A stretch of 64,000 nucleotides of DNA from assembly GCA_014155875.1 (NCBI GenBank), contig JACEFZ010011104.1, forward strand, positions 491,001 to 555,000. The letters are read 5' to 3'. Of the stretch, positions 47,885-60,674 are shown in pieces. Source of the stretch: Cepaea nemoralis (taxonomy: Eukaryota; Mollusca; Gastropoda; Stylommatophora; Helicidae). The notes under the pieces were generated by a model that saw only the letters and a program-made list of their open reading frames with translations, was not told where the DNA came from and did no database searches. Made by a program: the position numbers and the translations under genes. Each line of letters opens with the position of its first letter. The first letter of the stretch is position 1.

Positions 47885-48952
47885 TTGGAGAAGACGAAGG
47901 AGGGAAGCAAGAGCACCTCGAGCTCTTCACCAAAACAACCGTGGTCGGAGAAGTGGTGCTCGATTTGTAAGTCGCCCTCTCACAATACAAGGGAATGCAA
48001 ATCGAAGGCTAAGAGCCCTCACTTCGCGGCGTGTAAAGTGGCTCCAAAGGAGGTTGCCACTAAAAATGCTGAGGTAGACAAAGAAGCTCACAACCAGGAG
48101 AGCTCACCGAAGTCCGGCACTAGAAAATCTAGGAAAGGGAAATGGTGTAAACACTGCAGGTCGAACACGCCTAATGCTAAAGACTGCCGATTTAAGTCAG
48201 GAGATTCCCATTTCGCCGTGTGCCCAGTGGAACCTAAGGTGGAGGCCACCGAACAGGTCGAGGCCGAGGAAGAGACTCCAGACCAGGATAAACCACCTGT
48301 AGTGGAATTGACAGAGGTTAAGGGCCGTCAAGTGGAGTGTTTATATGACACCGGACTGGACGGGGAGGCCGTGATTTCTGCGGATCTGGTACACCCAGAA
48401 CAATTCACAGGTGAGACCATGGAGATACAGCCTGCACAGAAGAGTGCTGTAGCCATGAAGTTGCCCATTGCCAAAGTGGAGATTCGGTCAAGATATGTCA
48501 CCGGCACAATCAAGGCCGCTGTATTGACTGATCCCATTTTTCCCGTCATCCTCGGTTGCCGGAATGTCTTTCTGAGAATGCCCAGGGAGACAATCCATAT
48601 GGGAGCAATTCAGACTCGCTCTCAAACGAGAACGGATCAGACAGAAGCAATGGTCGCTAACCCACTGCCGGTGGAGTTTCGAACTGCCCAGAGTGAGGAT
48701 GCAACCTTACGTCCTTGCTACAAGAAGCTGCAGAGAAGTGCTGATCCATCAAAACGGGGGCAGTACTACATGAAGAATAGGATACTGTATAGGAGAGCCG
48801 GAAGGGGAGACAACTTATGCGGTCAGTTGGTGGTCCCGAAGGCCCACCGTTCCCAAATTCTTCATATGGGGCTACCATCTCATTTAGTGGGCACATGGGT
48901 ATTGCAGTCACCATGCAGCGGATTTCCTGCCATTACTATTAGCCGGGAATGA
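47885..48952 (+). pseudogene. Nucleocapsid zinc knuckles, protease and integrase N-terminus
   Basis: A 355-residue open frame. A CCHC knuckle KWCSICKSPSHNTRECKSK (CX2CX4HX4C) lies at about residues 21-39. A second knuckle at about 84-101 has the His replaced (KWCKHCRSNTPNAKDC). A retroviral-type protease follows, with YDTGLDGEAVI as the active-site DTG. Then comes the integrase zinc-binding region (VVPKAHRSQILHMG), which breaks by frameshift near the C-terminus. Confidence 0.75.
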
Positions 48953-49900
48953 CCGGTGATGTGCGTCGGTATGGGAAGTCATGCCCAGAGTACCAGAGGG
49001 TGGCATCTAAACACTGGACAGCGCCGGTGGTCTTGGGTGAAATGCCCATCATGAACTCTCCTTTCGAGAGAGTAGCCATCGATATCGTGGGTCCACTTCC
49101 TAGGACTAGGAAGAGGAACATGTACATACTCACAATGGTGGATTGTTGTACAATGTGGGGTTAAGCCATACCATTGACCACAATAGACTCGAAACGAGTG
49201 GCTGACGCACTGTTGGAGGCCTTTACCAGATTAGGTTTCCCTAATAAGATTCTGACGGACAATGGGTCACATTTTTGTGGGAAACTCATGGAGGAGGTAT
49301 TTAGGGTGTTCCACTCTAACCATATTCACACCAGCCCTTACTACCCTTAAGCCAATGGACAAGTAGAGTGTTTCAACGGCACGTTGATGACCATGCTCCG
49401 GAAACTGGCACAGGAAAAGCCTGATATGTGGGATGAGTATATTCCAGCAGCACTTTTCGCCTATCGGAAAGTACATCATGACTCAACAGGACTACCATCC
49501 GCTACTTTGCTGTTTGGTCGTCCAATCAAAGAACCGTTGGAAGCCATGTTGAGGAGTTAAACTGAGGATGGGACATCAGAAGAAGTGATCTCCTCTTATA
49601 AATACGTGGAAGAACTGAAAGAAAAACTTCACAAGGGATGGACTCTGGCAACTCACACTTTGAAAAAGGCCAGAAAAAGACATGCGGCTTACTACAACTG
49701 TAGGTCTAAAGACAGATCTTTAGAGGTAGGAGACAAAGTCTTGTTGCTACTCCTAACGGGAACCAACAAACTGAAGATAGGTTGGCAAGGACCATTTCCC
49801 GTGGAAAGGGTGGTCTCCAGAACCAACTATCAGATCCGGATCCGGGAAATTCGAAGATTTTCCATATTAATCTCCTGCGGAAGTACGAGGAGACACCCGG
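48953..49900 (+). pseudogene. Integrase catalytic core and C-terminal domain
   Basis: Catalytic triad visible: Asp in VAIDIVGPLPR (about 49080), Asp in LTDNGSHFCG (about 49256), and Glu in ANGQVECFNGT (about 49370), the DD35E spacing. Stops at about 49162, 49348 and 49558. The frame 49585-50016 carries EVGDKVLLLL and KIGWQGPFPVERVV, a GPY/F-type C-terminal domain. The end near HINLLRKYEE connects directly into the RT region. Confidence 0.82.
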
Positions 49901-50833
49901 AGACAAAGCAGTCCACCTCATGGCAAAGGAAGTCGCAGTGGAGACGGAAACGGGAACCGACGATTGCAGGGAATATCCCCTGGTACACCAGGAAACCTAT
50001 AGGGATGTGCAGGTGAACCCTGATCTGACTTCCCAGGGGAGGGAAAATATTACCCAGGTTCTCGAGGCGCATAAGCAGATACTTACTGATAAACCAGGAG
50101 GAACGAGATTGGTTGAATTCGAAATGACCTTGACCACACAAGAGCCTGTTCGCCAGAAGGTTTACCCAGTGCCATTCACTAAAGAAAAAGCACTGGAGGA
50201 GGACATACATAAACTGCTGAACGATGACGTGATTGCGCCATCCACATCCCCATACAATGCGAGGGTGGTTTTGTTACGCATACCAAGTGGAGAACACCGG
50301 TTGTGTATAGAATATCGACTTCTAAACAGTCATACTCAATTTCAGGTGGAACCATTGCCGAATCCAACTCAGTTATTCGCTAGGCTCCATAAGGCTAGGT
50401 ACTTCCCAAAAGTGGATCTGAGTCGGGGTTATTATCAGATCCTGGTCAAACCAGAGGTTCGACCCCTGCTAGCTTTCACTACTCCCAGTGGACACTACGA
50501 ATTCAAGGTCATGCCCTTTGGACTCAGCAATGCACCTAGTTTGTTTACTCGCATGATGAGGACCTTCTTAGATCCCTTACAGGATCCGTCCATTATCTCG
50601 TTCACGGATGATATACTGATTGCCAGTGACAGCATGGATGGCCATTTGTAATCCTTGGAGAGAGTTGTCAATAGGCTCAGGGAAGCAGGGCTTACCGCTC
50701 GTCCAACCAAGTGCATGATTGGTTACCAGACTCTGGAATTTCTGGGTCACACCATCACTCCAGGACAAATTGTCCCAGAGGAGAAGAACCTAGAAAAGAT
50801 CAGGCGTGCTCCAAGGCCAAAAACGAAGAAGGA

Positions 50834-50835
<2 letters not shown>
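49900..50835 (+). pseudogene. Reverse transcriptase of the gypsy element
   Basis: The frame running to 50651 carries KVYPVPFTKEKALEEDI, CIEYRLLN, KVDLSRGYYQILV, TTPSGHYEFKVMPFGLSNA and the catalytic FTDDILIAS. A TAA at 50649-50651 interrupts it. It resumes as TARPTKCMIGYQTLEFLGHT and ends in a (GA)n tract at 50848. RT lies downstream of integrase. Confidence 0.85.
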
Positions 50836-50927
<92 letters not shown>

Positions 50928-51161
50928 TGTTTCTTTCGTATGGGCCGTGCAAAAATGCCAGCCCTATTAAGTTAAGTTTCGAGTCCAGTCGGATCATCAG
51001 CCCCTGATGTTCCTGTCACTTCTCAGAAGCTCAACGCCTGTTTGATGCGGTAGTCGTTGCTACTTCAGCCCTACTATTTCACGGTGGAGTATATACCTGG
51101 GAAGGAAAATGTTGGAGCTGATTTCCTGTCTAGACACCCAGCTCATGAAGAAGAAGAATAA
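50836..51161 (+). pseudogene. (GA)n tract and RNase H C-terminal remnant
   Basis: A (GT)n/(GA)n tract fills 50836-50925. After it, only the end of the RNase H/connection region remains: YYFTVEYIPGKENVGADFLS at about 51070-51130, with a stop at 51161. The thumb and RNase H core (normally several hundred bases) are missing. Confidence 0.75.
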
Positions 51162-52911
51162 ATCATCTGGATCTAACTTCCAATGGGAAAGAGTGATGCA
51201 GACTACTCTCTTAAGAGGGTGTCTATGTCACACAATTGTTGGAAGAGTCGATCAATGAAACACTGTTGCGGCCTTTGTCTACAAGCGCCGGCATTCTTCT
51301 TTGATGTGTTGTCGATCGAGAGAAAAAGACTGTTGCGTCAGTTGCTTACGGGCGGCAACCATTCTTGTGAAGTTGGAGACAAATTGTCTGGGGGGAGGAA
51401 AGTCGGCTAGATCTTTGGTATGGAGAAATGAATTGCTCTAGCTTACAGGCCGGAGGGACTTTTGAAGTAAGGGAAACCAGTCCCGTGAGGAAGACGGGAA
51501 GACCACCTGTTGTTGACATCGAGTGACGTCATCTAGGCGCCGTATTAAAACTGGCTGGGTAACCAACTTTTGGGAAGTCGACCAAGCGCTGTGAAAACTT
51601 CACGGACGTGTGTGTAATGTTCTGGCTGGATTATAAAGAGAGGCTACCGTGTATTGTGTTAATTTACATTGGCGGACTTGTATCCGTTGTGTGGTTGAGT
51701 AGTCTCAATTTAAGGCCAGACTCAATATAAGGTATTTGATTGATTTAGACCCAAATGGGTTTATTCTTAGGACACGAATGTAGTAATGAACATTAGGAGA
51801 ATGCAATATAGGAGTGTCGGCAACAGTAGGCAATCGCGTTATTAAACTAGCTAGTGTAAGGTATCACTTAACTCAGCTGGTTGAGAATAATGAAGCGGGA
51901 TGATGTTTAGAGAGTTTGAGGATGGTGGGGGTGAGGGGCAATGTCTAATGGTAGGATCTTCCAGTGGGGTGTCTACTGGGTTTCTGCACTTTGCCTTTGG
52001 TCTTTCCTTGTCTTACCATGACTCAGACCGAGGTGATGAGCTCCTCTGCCCTATGACAGAGGTTAGTTCGCTGTATATATCTGAGTGAGGCCGTCGACCT
52101 GCACTCACCTAATAAAGGTCAGTATAGGGTTGCTCTCACCAGGTGTGTTCTCTCTTTAACAGGTTCCAATCCGTTCACCAAGAGACCAAGCTGAAAAGTC
52201 ATTGACTAAGATTATGGCTAATTCATTGAAGATAGTTTTAATCGGCGGCTTTTGCACTGGGCCCATAATCAAAAGGGTCTGCAGGAACATGGCTCTGCTG
52301 AGCAGGAACTGATAGTTAGCTGGGAATGAATCCTCAGAGATAGGTTTCACCGAAGTTGAGTGAAGTTATTCTCCATACCACATGTAACAGGGACACTAGT
52401 AATCACAGAGGGAAGTTTAACACCTAACATAACGTGTTCTCAGTTAATGGATTTCTGTGGAACTTTAAACCTCAACATTGTGATCGTGAAAATCCATGAC
52501 AATTACCAAATGAACAATTTGCTTGTTTCAAGTAACAGTAATTCGTATTTCACGATATAAGGATGGTTAGATCGCAGAACTGTAGTGACATTTAGTTACA
52601 CAGCGTGTGACAGATTCAGAGTCAGTATTGGACTATATCCATTTGTGGTGACCAGGTATCTGGATTATCAAAGAGCTACTGAAGGAAGTCAACACCTGGC
52701 CGGAGTGAAACATCGTTTGGTGAGGTCATTGTGTACTGAGCTATGGTGATGTGTGGCCATTACTGGGATGATCAGACTTTGCTCCTGAGCTGTTCGGTCT
52801 GAATCTGCAGAAACACTAGTGTATACTACATACATTCTACACATACACTTCGCACTTACATACACTTTTCTTCATTAAATTAATTTGTTATTAATTTTAG
52901 AAGCTAGAGTT

Positions 52912-54040
52912 TTGTGGTCAGAGATCTCCATAACATTTTTGTGGATGTTAAAAAGCCTTACGATAGTGTCCATAGGAATAGTATATGGAATGCTATGCAG
53001 GAATTTGGAATACCAAGGAAGTTAATCAACATGACCAGACTATGCATGGAAGATACTTATAATATATTAACATATAAAGGCAGGAAATCAGACCCCTTCC
53101 AAATAACATCTGGCTTGAAACAGGGTGATGCACTATCGCCGCTACTCTTCAATCTGGCTCTAGAGAAAGTTGTAAGGAAGGTAAAGGAGGAATGTGATAT
53201 TGGAGGAACATCCAAGCTGCTTGGTTATGCAGATGATGTAGATATTATAGGACAAAGTGAACAAAAGACATTGGAAATATTGACTCACTTAAAGGAAAAA
53301 GCCCAACAGATGGGGATGGTTATCAACCAAGATAAGACATAAAATATGGTAATTTCAAGAGATGGAATGGCTACAAACTCTGACCACATACAAATAGATA
53401 ATATGACCATTAAAAGACGGAAACATACAAATACCTGGGTACAATCTTCAACTGCTCCAACATCATAAGGGAAGAAATACAAACTAGAATCAACTCTGGA
53501 AATAAGATATACTATGCACTACAACATCTACTAAAATCAAAGGCGCTATCTCGTAACACCAAAATCACAATATACAAAACACTGATCAGACCAGTTGTGC
53601 TGTATGGCTCTGAAACCTGGAGTACAACGAAAGGAGACGAAACCTTGTTACAAACCTTTGAGAACAAAATTTTAAGACGCATCTTTGGACCCATTAGGGA
53701 TACACAAAGTGGAGAGTGGAAAAGAAGAAGTAACAAAGACATTTATGATCTGTTTAAGTCCCCGCTAATCACTGGTATCATGAAGTCTAATAGACTACAA
53801 TGGCTGGAGCATATAGAAAGAATGGAAGATAATAGGGAAACAAAACTCGCTTACACTCAGGAAATAAATGACCGTAGACCCCGAGGTAGACCAAGAAGGC
53901 GGTGGAGAGATAATACATATACCGACCTACAAGCACTTGGAATCAACGACTGGCAAGAGAAGGTCCACCAGAGAGACGAATAGAAACGGATTGTATCTGC
54001 AGCAAAGAACCTCAATGGCTCGGAACGCTGAAGAAGAAGA
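52912..54040 (+). mobile_element. 5'-truncated LINE in the right LTR
   Basis: Target duplication AGAGTT at 52906-52911 and 54041-54046. The tail is (GAA)n. Since the left LTR is uninterrupted at this point, the insertion is certain. Confidence 0.9.
52914..53983 (+). pseudogene. LINE reverse transcriptase, C-terminal half
   Basis: The frame at 52914-53342 carries FVDVKKPYDSVHRNSIWN (FVDxxKAFD motif with Pro for Ala), SGLKQGDALSPLLFNLALE, and catalytic LLGYADDVDIIGQ. A stop at 53340 and frame changes follow. 53597-53983 reads MLYGSETWSTTKGDE, LQWLEHIERM and RRPRGRPRRRWRD, the usual C-terminal order. Confidence 0.88.
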
Positions 54041-54092
54041 AGAGTTGTGTGGTATGTTGTGTTGGAGAAGAATGAGAGGGGGCATGGTCCAG

Positions 54093-54185
<93 letters not shown>

Positions 54186-54323
54186 GGGGGGGGGGGGGGT
54201 CCAGTGACTGACGGGGTGCTGTGGACGGAAATATAGTGGATTCTCCAGAATAATGATAAGGGGTTAAAAGAATGTGGGTGTTGATTCCCCTCACCCCAGG
54301 GACGACACTAAAGAATTACGACA

Positions 54324-54739
54324 CCTACATACCATACTATCTATACGTGTAATAGTTCATGCTATCCTGAAAAGCAAAAGCAAAATAATGCAAACATTAA
54401 CACTATACGTTTGCGCCTTGTCAATAATTATTGCTCAAGATTGTATAAAACGGAGCTAAAAGTACATTCATTCAACATGTCTGTGAATAATAGTTTGCTG
54501 CCAAACAGAAGTGCTGAAACAAAGGAGGACTGCTTTTGCATGTTAATGTTAATAGATAAATACCTAAACGTAAAAATGGCTAGTGTGTATATTACATTAT
54601 CACTATTATCATCGTTCGAAATATCATGATCATCATCGTCCTGAATCAGGTCTCTTGATGATCATGATCAGTAGATGATCTCGTATTACCTACATGTTGT
54701 TTCACATTCATCCATCAACATTGGTTCATATACAGCACG
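54324..54739. other. Right flank of the LTR element
   Basis: Contains CATACTATCTATACGTGTAA and a GTTCATGCTATCCTG...AAGCAAAAGCAAAAT phrase (54333-54385), also present at 41068-41140. No gene. A short TGATCATGATC-rich patch lies at 54620-54675. Confidence 0.5.
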
Positions 54740-55200
54740 GCCACACTCTTTTTCTCACTGCAATTGAGAGCATGTTGGTGGTGAGTAAGGTATTTCATTT
54801 TATAAACGACTACCAGTGTCATGGAAATCCTTTTCCTGATCTCTACAAGACATCTTCGACCAAATTTTTATAATTCTAACAAGATGGTTGTGCCGATTCA
54901 CATGTTTAAGAATGTCCCCATTTACTTGGTAGTTGCGTGTATTTCTTCCTGAAGATCAACAACATGTCTCTTTTTCTACAATTTAATTATAACGCTAGCT
55001 GATTGCTGTTTACAGTTAGCTTATACTCTAAGCGCTTCAGATCCTGTACATCGTCTACAATGAATACCATATCAAATAATATTTAATGTTGGTGATGTTA
55101 TGTCCTTTTGATTGCAATAGCTCTCATACGAGCATGTTCCAAATTTAGTATACTATTTTTACGAAGTATGCTTGGAAATTAATGGACATTATATCCTTTC
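54740..55200 (-). pseudogene. Decayed RTE-like LINE fragment
   Basis: The minus-strand reading includes SNQLALXLNCRK and RKKYTQLPSKWG, comparable to QLGLELNCKK and RKKEVPQCN of the LINE at 1060-7330. No open frame remains. Confidence 0.5.
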
Positions 55201-55257
55201 GCACACATCTATTGGTCAGCGTTATGTCATATTGATCATCTTACCAACAGTTCAGAT

Positions 55258-55944
55258 GAGACCAAATTGAACAGCTACGTTCTTGAAAAAGTCAACAGCT
55301 TCACACACCTAGGAAGCAAAATGACATCCACAGGGGACTCAACACCAGAAATATCATCTAGAATCGCACTGGCATCTAGTGCCTTCAATAAACTGTCAAA
55401 CATCTGGAAGTCAAAGACACTCAGCAAACACACAAAACTTAAAATCTTCAACTCTTGTGTGATTCCAGTGCTAACGTATGGATGTGAAAGTTGGAAATCA
55501 ACGGTAGCTTTAGATAAAAAATTAGACAATTTTGAGAACAAATGTCTTAGAAGACTTCTAAACATCCACTGGACAGACTTCAGAACCAATTCGCAAATAA
55601 GACAAGAGACTAAGCAAGATACAGTATCCAATTTCATAAGAAGACGCCGTTGGAACTACATCGGCCATGTACTCAGAATGGACAAGACAAGACTCCCCTA
55701 CCAAGCCCTCATATGGTCACCGGTAGGGAAAAGAAAACGGGGAAGACCAAGAGAGACCCTGCGTAGAACCATCATTAGAGAAGGCTCATTCAATGGCCAA
55801 GTAAATATCCAAGATCTACAACAGATAGCAGCGAACCGCCAAGCATGGAGAGACAGGACTTCTGCCCTATGCGCCGCCTTAGGCTCAAGAGGAAAGACTA
55901 AACTAAACTATGTCATATTTTGCATTAATCCGTTGTCAGAGTGA
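55258..55944 (+). pseudogene. LINE C-terminal fragment, open frame
   Basis: A 225-residue open frame without the polymerase core: VNSFTHLGSKMTSTGDSTPE, TYGCESWKSTVALDKKLDNF, RRRRWNYIGHVLRM and KRKRGRPRETLRRT. It ends WRDRTSALCAALGSRG, a common LINE C-terminus. 5'-truncated at about 55258. It has no stop over 675 bases, so it is a relatively young copy. Confidence 0.85.
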
Positions 55945-56037
55945 CACAAGGGAAACAAATAAAATGCCGTAACGATTTAAATCCGGATGACAGTGCTATC
56001 TAATATTCTGAGGACATTGTTCACTATACTTTACGGA

Positions 56038-56240
56038 GGTCTGCATGGCCGAATGGATAAGAGCGCCCGTTCTTAAACATCCGGTGTACTGATGTCGAGG
56101 AAGTGGGTTCAACCCCTACACCATTCAGAAGGACTAAAATAATGAATTCTCGCCCTTGACTTGAAGAAAACAATTACATGTGCCTCTGAAGTCGGAGTGG
56201 ATTCGTCTGATGGCGAGGGACATTGGTAATAAGGAGCGCT
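56038..56240 (+). repeat. tRNA-derived SINE (Leu/Ser-like head)
   Basis: A-box region TGGCCGAATGGATAAGAGCG (56047-56066), and B box GGGTTCAACCCC at about 56106-56117. The body then reads TCGCCCTTGACTTGAAG. The element at 61845-62060 shares the AACCCCTACACC and CTTGACTTG phrases. Confidence 0.7.
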
Positions 56241-56767
56241 AATCCATATGCACAATTCAGTCCGGTATACTAGAAGTAGTAGCCTAAGCTTGAGTTCAAA
56301 GCCAGCTAATGTTGAAGAATTAAACTATAATTGATGGTTGCTACCGAGGCATTGGAGAGAACTATATCAGACAACATATAATGTACTAACTTACCACAAC
56401 TGACCTCGACATACCCTAACCAAAACTGACCAAGATATGAATTTGCTAACACTGGGTAACATGTACAAACTGACCACGATATGAATGAACTTACAACTAC
56501 TGACGACGAAGACATGACCTTACCAAAACTGCTGACGAAGACATGCACTTGCCAAAATGGGATACATTTGTAAGACATTAGGGTCACTTATGTATGAGTT
56601 ATTGGGTACTATGGTGTGGGATACATTATGTATGACCTCGGGGACACTTCTTTATTAGGTGAGGGATACTTCTGTTCGTTATGAGGAAGACATGTGGACT
56701 TAGGGCCACTTCTGTATATAGTGAGGAAGACGTGACTGAACCAGTGGACACAGTTGTGAGAATAAGT
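56241..56767. other. Unassigned stretch
   Basis: Loosely repetitive phrases (ACTGACCACGATATGAA, GACGAAGACATG, TTATGTATGA) suggest degenerate short tandem repeats at 56390-56760. No gene. Confidence 0.4.
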
Positions 56768-56813
56768 GGGTAAGTTAGCTAGTTAAGTTAGTTAGTTAGT
56801 CGACAGATCATCC

Positions 56814-59510
56814 TCATTCCACATCGAACCATTCAGTCCATAAGTGCTCGGATCCCCTCCTCAGCAAATCCCGCAGCGTGTAGCGGTTAATGACACCAGT
56901 TCTGTGTTGGTTTATCAGTCTTCTTTGGCTTCCTGCGTAGTGTTCTTGTTTGGCCACCCCTCTTTTAATTTGCTGTTCTCGCAGTCTGGCCATGGTTGTA
57001 GATTCACAGTCATTACATGGTTCTCGCAAAACTCTTACTTCTCGTAGAGCATTCAGAATGTCAGAATGTCAGCCTTTTCCATGGCGCGTCCGCCTTCCAC
57101 AGTAGCGTTAAATGCGAGCTTGTAAGCCCGCTCATGTCCTTGTACTCCCGCATGCCCTGGCACGAAGATGAAACTAATCTTTGCCAGCCGAGACCGCTCC
57201 AGAGACAGCAACCATTCTCTTCGGATTCCCCCCCCCCCCGTCCCCATCTCTATCCTCTTGAGCATATTCATTGAGTCGCTAAGGAAACATGCCCTAATGA
57301 ATGTCTGTGCCTAGAGCCATGTTATTGCTTTACTTACTGCCATGACTTCCATAGTCAGGCTACTTGTGATCTCAGCAAAAGCACCAGAGTCCTCCTTCAC
57401 AATTCTTCCTCCGTCCTGAGCCGTAAAGGCCCATGAGCTTCTCACATATCGGACGACCGACACATCTGTGTAGATGACAGCATCACCGTCTAGCGAATTC
57501 TCGAAAATCAGCGCTTGTACTTCCGCCTCCAGGGCAACCGTGTTTTTTCTTGTCTGCATTTTCTGTCTAGTTGGATGCAAACTGAAAAGGATGTGCAGAA
57601 ATCTGTTGGCACTTGTACCAACTCCTCGCCAGGTTCTAAGTCCTCAAGTGAACACACATGTTGAAGAATGTCTTCGGCTTGACCCATCCACGACCGTCCT
57701 CTTTTTAACCTGCTGCCCTTCACCTTCATAATTTCACTATGCAGTGGATGTTGTGTGTTTGCGTTAACTCTGAGGTAGGCGCGAACTCTGCAGACTTGTA
57801 TTTTGTTTTCAATGGTTGGGAAATCAAGAAGGTAGCGCATCGCCTTGCATGCTGTATCTCGTGTATATCCAAGAATAATGCACATAGCTTCATTCTGTAT
57901 CTTTTCCATCTTTTCTATCTGCTTACGGAGTCAGGATTGCCAACGCATACGCAACAACGGACATGACCAGCCCCTCTTATAGAAGACACAGATGGCGCTG
58001 TTCACAGTTTGCTGCCGCCATCACACGCATCGTAGCCAACCCCCGCTTGGCCTTTGTTATCACCTAGTCTATGTGCTCATTATAAGCAAGACTTCGATCA
58101 AACCGTATACCCAGGTAATTCACTGCCTGCGTTCTTTCCACCGTCTCTGAACACAGATTTACAGTTGGTGTTGGAGTGTTGACAGTATGATTATTCATCG
58201 AGAACCAAGTCACTGTTGCCTTTGTTGGGTTGACCATTGCCCCAGCTTCATCACACCAAGTACTTATGCCACTGAGTTCGGTTTGAAGTTCCACTACAAC
58301 TTGATCTCTATCCTTACCCTGCCTATACACTAAAACATCGTCGGCATATGACAATGTCCTACCAGGTCCAGTGATCTGCTCACTGGTTATTCTCACTGTG
58401 TAGTTGTTGAACAGTACCGGAGATAATGGTGATCCCTGTGGTAGGCCAGGATATATTGTTGTTGGTTCCGAAGTCCAACTGCCACATCTAAAAACTACGT
58501 TCCGTTGGAAGAGGGCTGCAGCGATCCAACTAAGGAGGAATGGACTTTTTTTTAGTTCAAGTAGCTGAAGCAAACATCCCTTGAAACAAGTAAAGAGCTT
58601 CAAGTACCTAGGAAGTATAATATAATCAAATGGCAGATCAGAAGACGAGATCGAAAATAGGTGCAATAAGGCAAATCAACTCATTGGACAAATGGCACCA
58701 ATACTAAAGAACAAACATGTATCAATAACTACTAAGAAAGCACTTTACAACACAATCTTCCTACCAACTTTGTGCTACCAATGCCAAACCTGGACAATGA
58801 CAGAAAAAGAGAAAAGAAAAATCACAACAACAGAAATGAGGTTCCTGAGAAGAATACTCAACGTATCAAGAAGAGGTAAGATCAGAAATGAAGAAATCAG
58901 GACTAAAGTGGGGGTTAAAGCTGCTCTAGATTTTATTAGAAAGCAGCAAGTCAAATGGTTTGGCCATGCAAGTAGGTTACCAGTCAACAGCATGCCACAA
59001 CAAGCAATGATGTACAGACCAGATGGAATCAGAGGAAGAGGCCGACCACGTAAACGTTGAACGGAGGGAATAACAGAATCCATGGGAATGTCGGTATACG
59101 AAGCCCATAACCGGGCACTCTCACGAAATTTATACTTCACCTCGACACCGCAAGGTACAAGAGGAACATGATGAGATGCGAGTAGCTGAAGCATTAAGAG
59201 ATCCAATGGTACTCTGCTGTATGCGTCCTCAAGATCAATCGTTGCAGCAAAGGTTTCAATGCATGAGTGGAAACCTTCATAGACATCATGGGCAAAAACT
59301 GCTGCATTGGTCCTGGTTTCTCTTTTTGGACTGTACCCAAAACAGGGTAGGTGGGAACACACCTTGCCTCTCTAGCTGGCTTGATATTTTCCTGGCAATT
59401 AACTTCTCCGGCAGCTTGCCTATTGTATTCTGCATGGTTATAACTCGATATCCCTGAATTTTTGTGTGGTCTTTGCCTGGCTTCGGCAAGGGAATCAGAT
59501 AAGTGGGCAA
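56814..59510 (-). pseudogene. I-group LINE reverse transcriptase and RNase H, copy 2
   Basis: 5' to 3' on the minus strand: NTIGKLPEKLIARKIS (59430), FAHDVYEGF (about 59290), and, after the inserted LINE, GLPQGSPLSPVLF and YADDVLVYRQ (58320-58440). The thumb with MEKIQNEAMCIILGYTRDT follows (57909), and an RNase H with YTDVSVV (57480; the DG of YTDGSV is DV here) and FVPGHAGVQGHERA (57150). A C(9-10) run near 57230 marks a frame break. Non-functional. Confidence 0.85.
58573..59180 (+). mobile_element. 5'-truncated LINE inserted in the I-group LINE
   Basis: Flanked by the 13-bp duplication AGTAGCTGAAGCA (58560-58572 and 59181-59193). It encodes FKYLGSI (broken frame) and then an open frame at 58692-59060 with TEKEKRKITTTEMRFLRRIL, QQVKWFGHASRL and RGRGRPRKR. 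Only the C-terminal end of a LINE protein is present. Confidence 0.92.
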
Positions 59511-59525
59511 GTTGTAGGAGAAAGT

Positions 59526-60674
59526 TAGTATGTTTGTAAATTGTGAAATTAAGTATGTAAGTTGACAAGATGTGTTAGGTAATCTTTATTTGATGTTCAG
59601 GTCATCTTTATTTTAGTGGTTAGGCCAACTTTTTTTGTTGTTTGTGACATATTTAATTAATGTTTACGTTGTTTCGGTAATCAAATTACATACGACAAAT
59701 AGCATACCTTTTAGTGGCAGAATAGAAGAAAGTGTTGAAGGGATGATTGAAATTAGTTGATGATGTGAAATGAAAAAGTATTGAAACTGCAGCTAATTTG
59801 AAGAAATACACCTAGACACTAATACTGGGAGAGTTGATGAATTATTTGATGAGCAATGGTAAATTGATGACAGGTGGATCAATGAAACTTATGGAATAGA
59901 GGCCATGTGCCGTGTTTTGCCAAGCCTGATCTGTGATACAATTCTTCTAAACGTTGATTTCTAGTATATGTTAAATTTCTAAAGCTATGATTCTATAGAT
60001 TTAATCATGTGCTTTCACGCCCAAAGATGATAAGGTAACGGATCATCAGTGCCGTTAGCACCTTATGCCCAATGATACGCAAAGTGTGGAAACATGATTT
60101 TTACTTTATTGTCTTAGCTGCTCACTGTGGAAAACATAATCTCGATACTGCTCGGAATTGATCCCTAACGTTTGTCTTTACAATCTAACTAAAGGATGCG
60201 GGCGCGTTATTGCAGCTGATAGGGGCATACAATGATAATGCCATGAACGCATTGGGACTAGGGTTGTATGCCTAACAGAGTACAGACTGGCCACCTGTCC
60301 ATCCTTGCAGTTATACCTTCAAAATGTGATGAACCTAACCAATCGTGGACTGGCCAAAGTGTCAGTTTGCCCGATAGCAAGTGGGCACGATGTGACCCAC
60401 TAATAAAATGGGCCCCTTTAAATAATTGACAATAAACCTACAATAAACTGTTGATGAAATTTCAGTCCTGGCAGCCGATATGTTTAGACTCGCTCCCCTG
60501 TTCACGTGAAAGATCCAAAGCAGTTTCCTGCTTCCGAACATGTTTCTGTAACAATAAGTTATAAGATAACGATAGCTTGATGTTATGCTGCTTCCCTCCA
60601 TGCTGGCACATTGCCGTATTGACAGACTCTATTTTGATACACTGAGCTTTAAAAAGGCATAATAACTACAAAAG
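59526..60674. other. Unassigned stretch
   Basis: No gene seen. 60605-60668 resembles the 3' untranslated part of the LINE at 41140 (shared GCCGTNTTGACAGAC and AAAAAGGCATAAT), so a short LINE tail is likely. Confidence 0.4.

Larger units (their letters stand above)
51220..54323 (+). repeat. Right LTR, interrupted by a LINE
   Basis: Begins TGTCTATGTCACACAATTG and matches the left LTR up to 52911. It resumes at 54041 after a LINE insertion and ends GAATTACGACA at 54323. It has a (GA)n tract and G-run at 54096-54200. Confidence 0.88.
56768..59525 (-). mobile_element. I-group LINE, copy 2, with a LINE inserted
   Basis: The same family as 26476-28339, on the minus strand, reaching further 5' (IPLPKPGKDHTKIQGYRVIT at about 59440-59500). 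The 3' end carries a (TTAG)n-type tail at 56770-56802. It is interrupted by a plus-strand LINE at 58573-59180. Confidence 0.9.
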
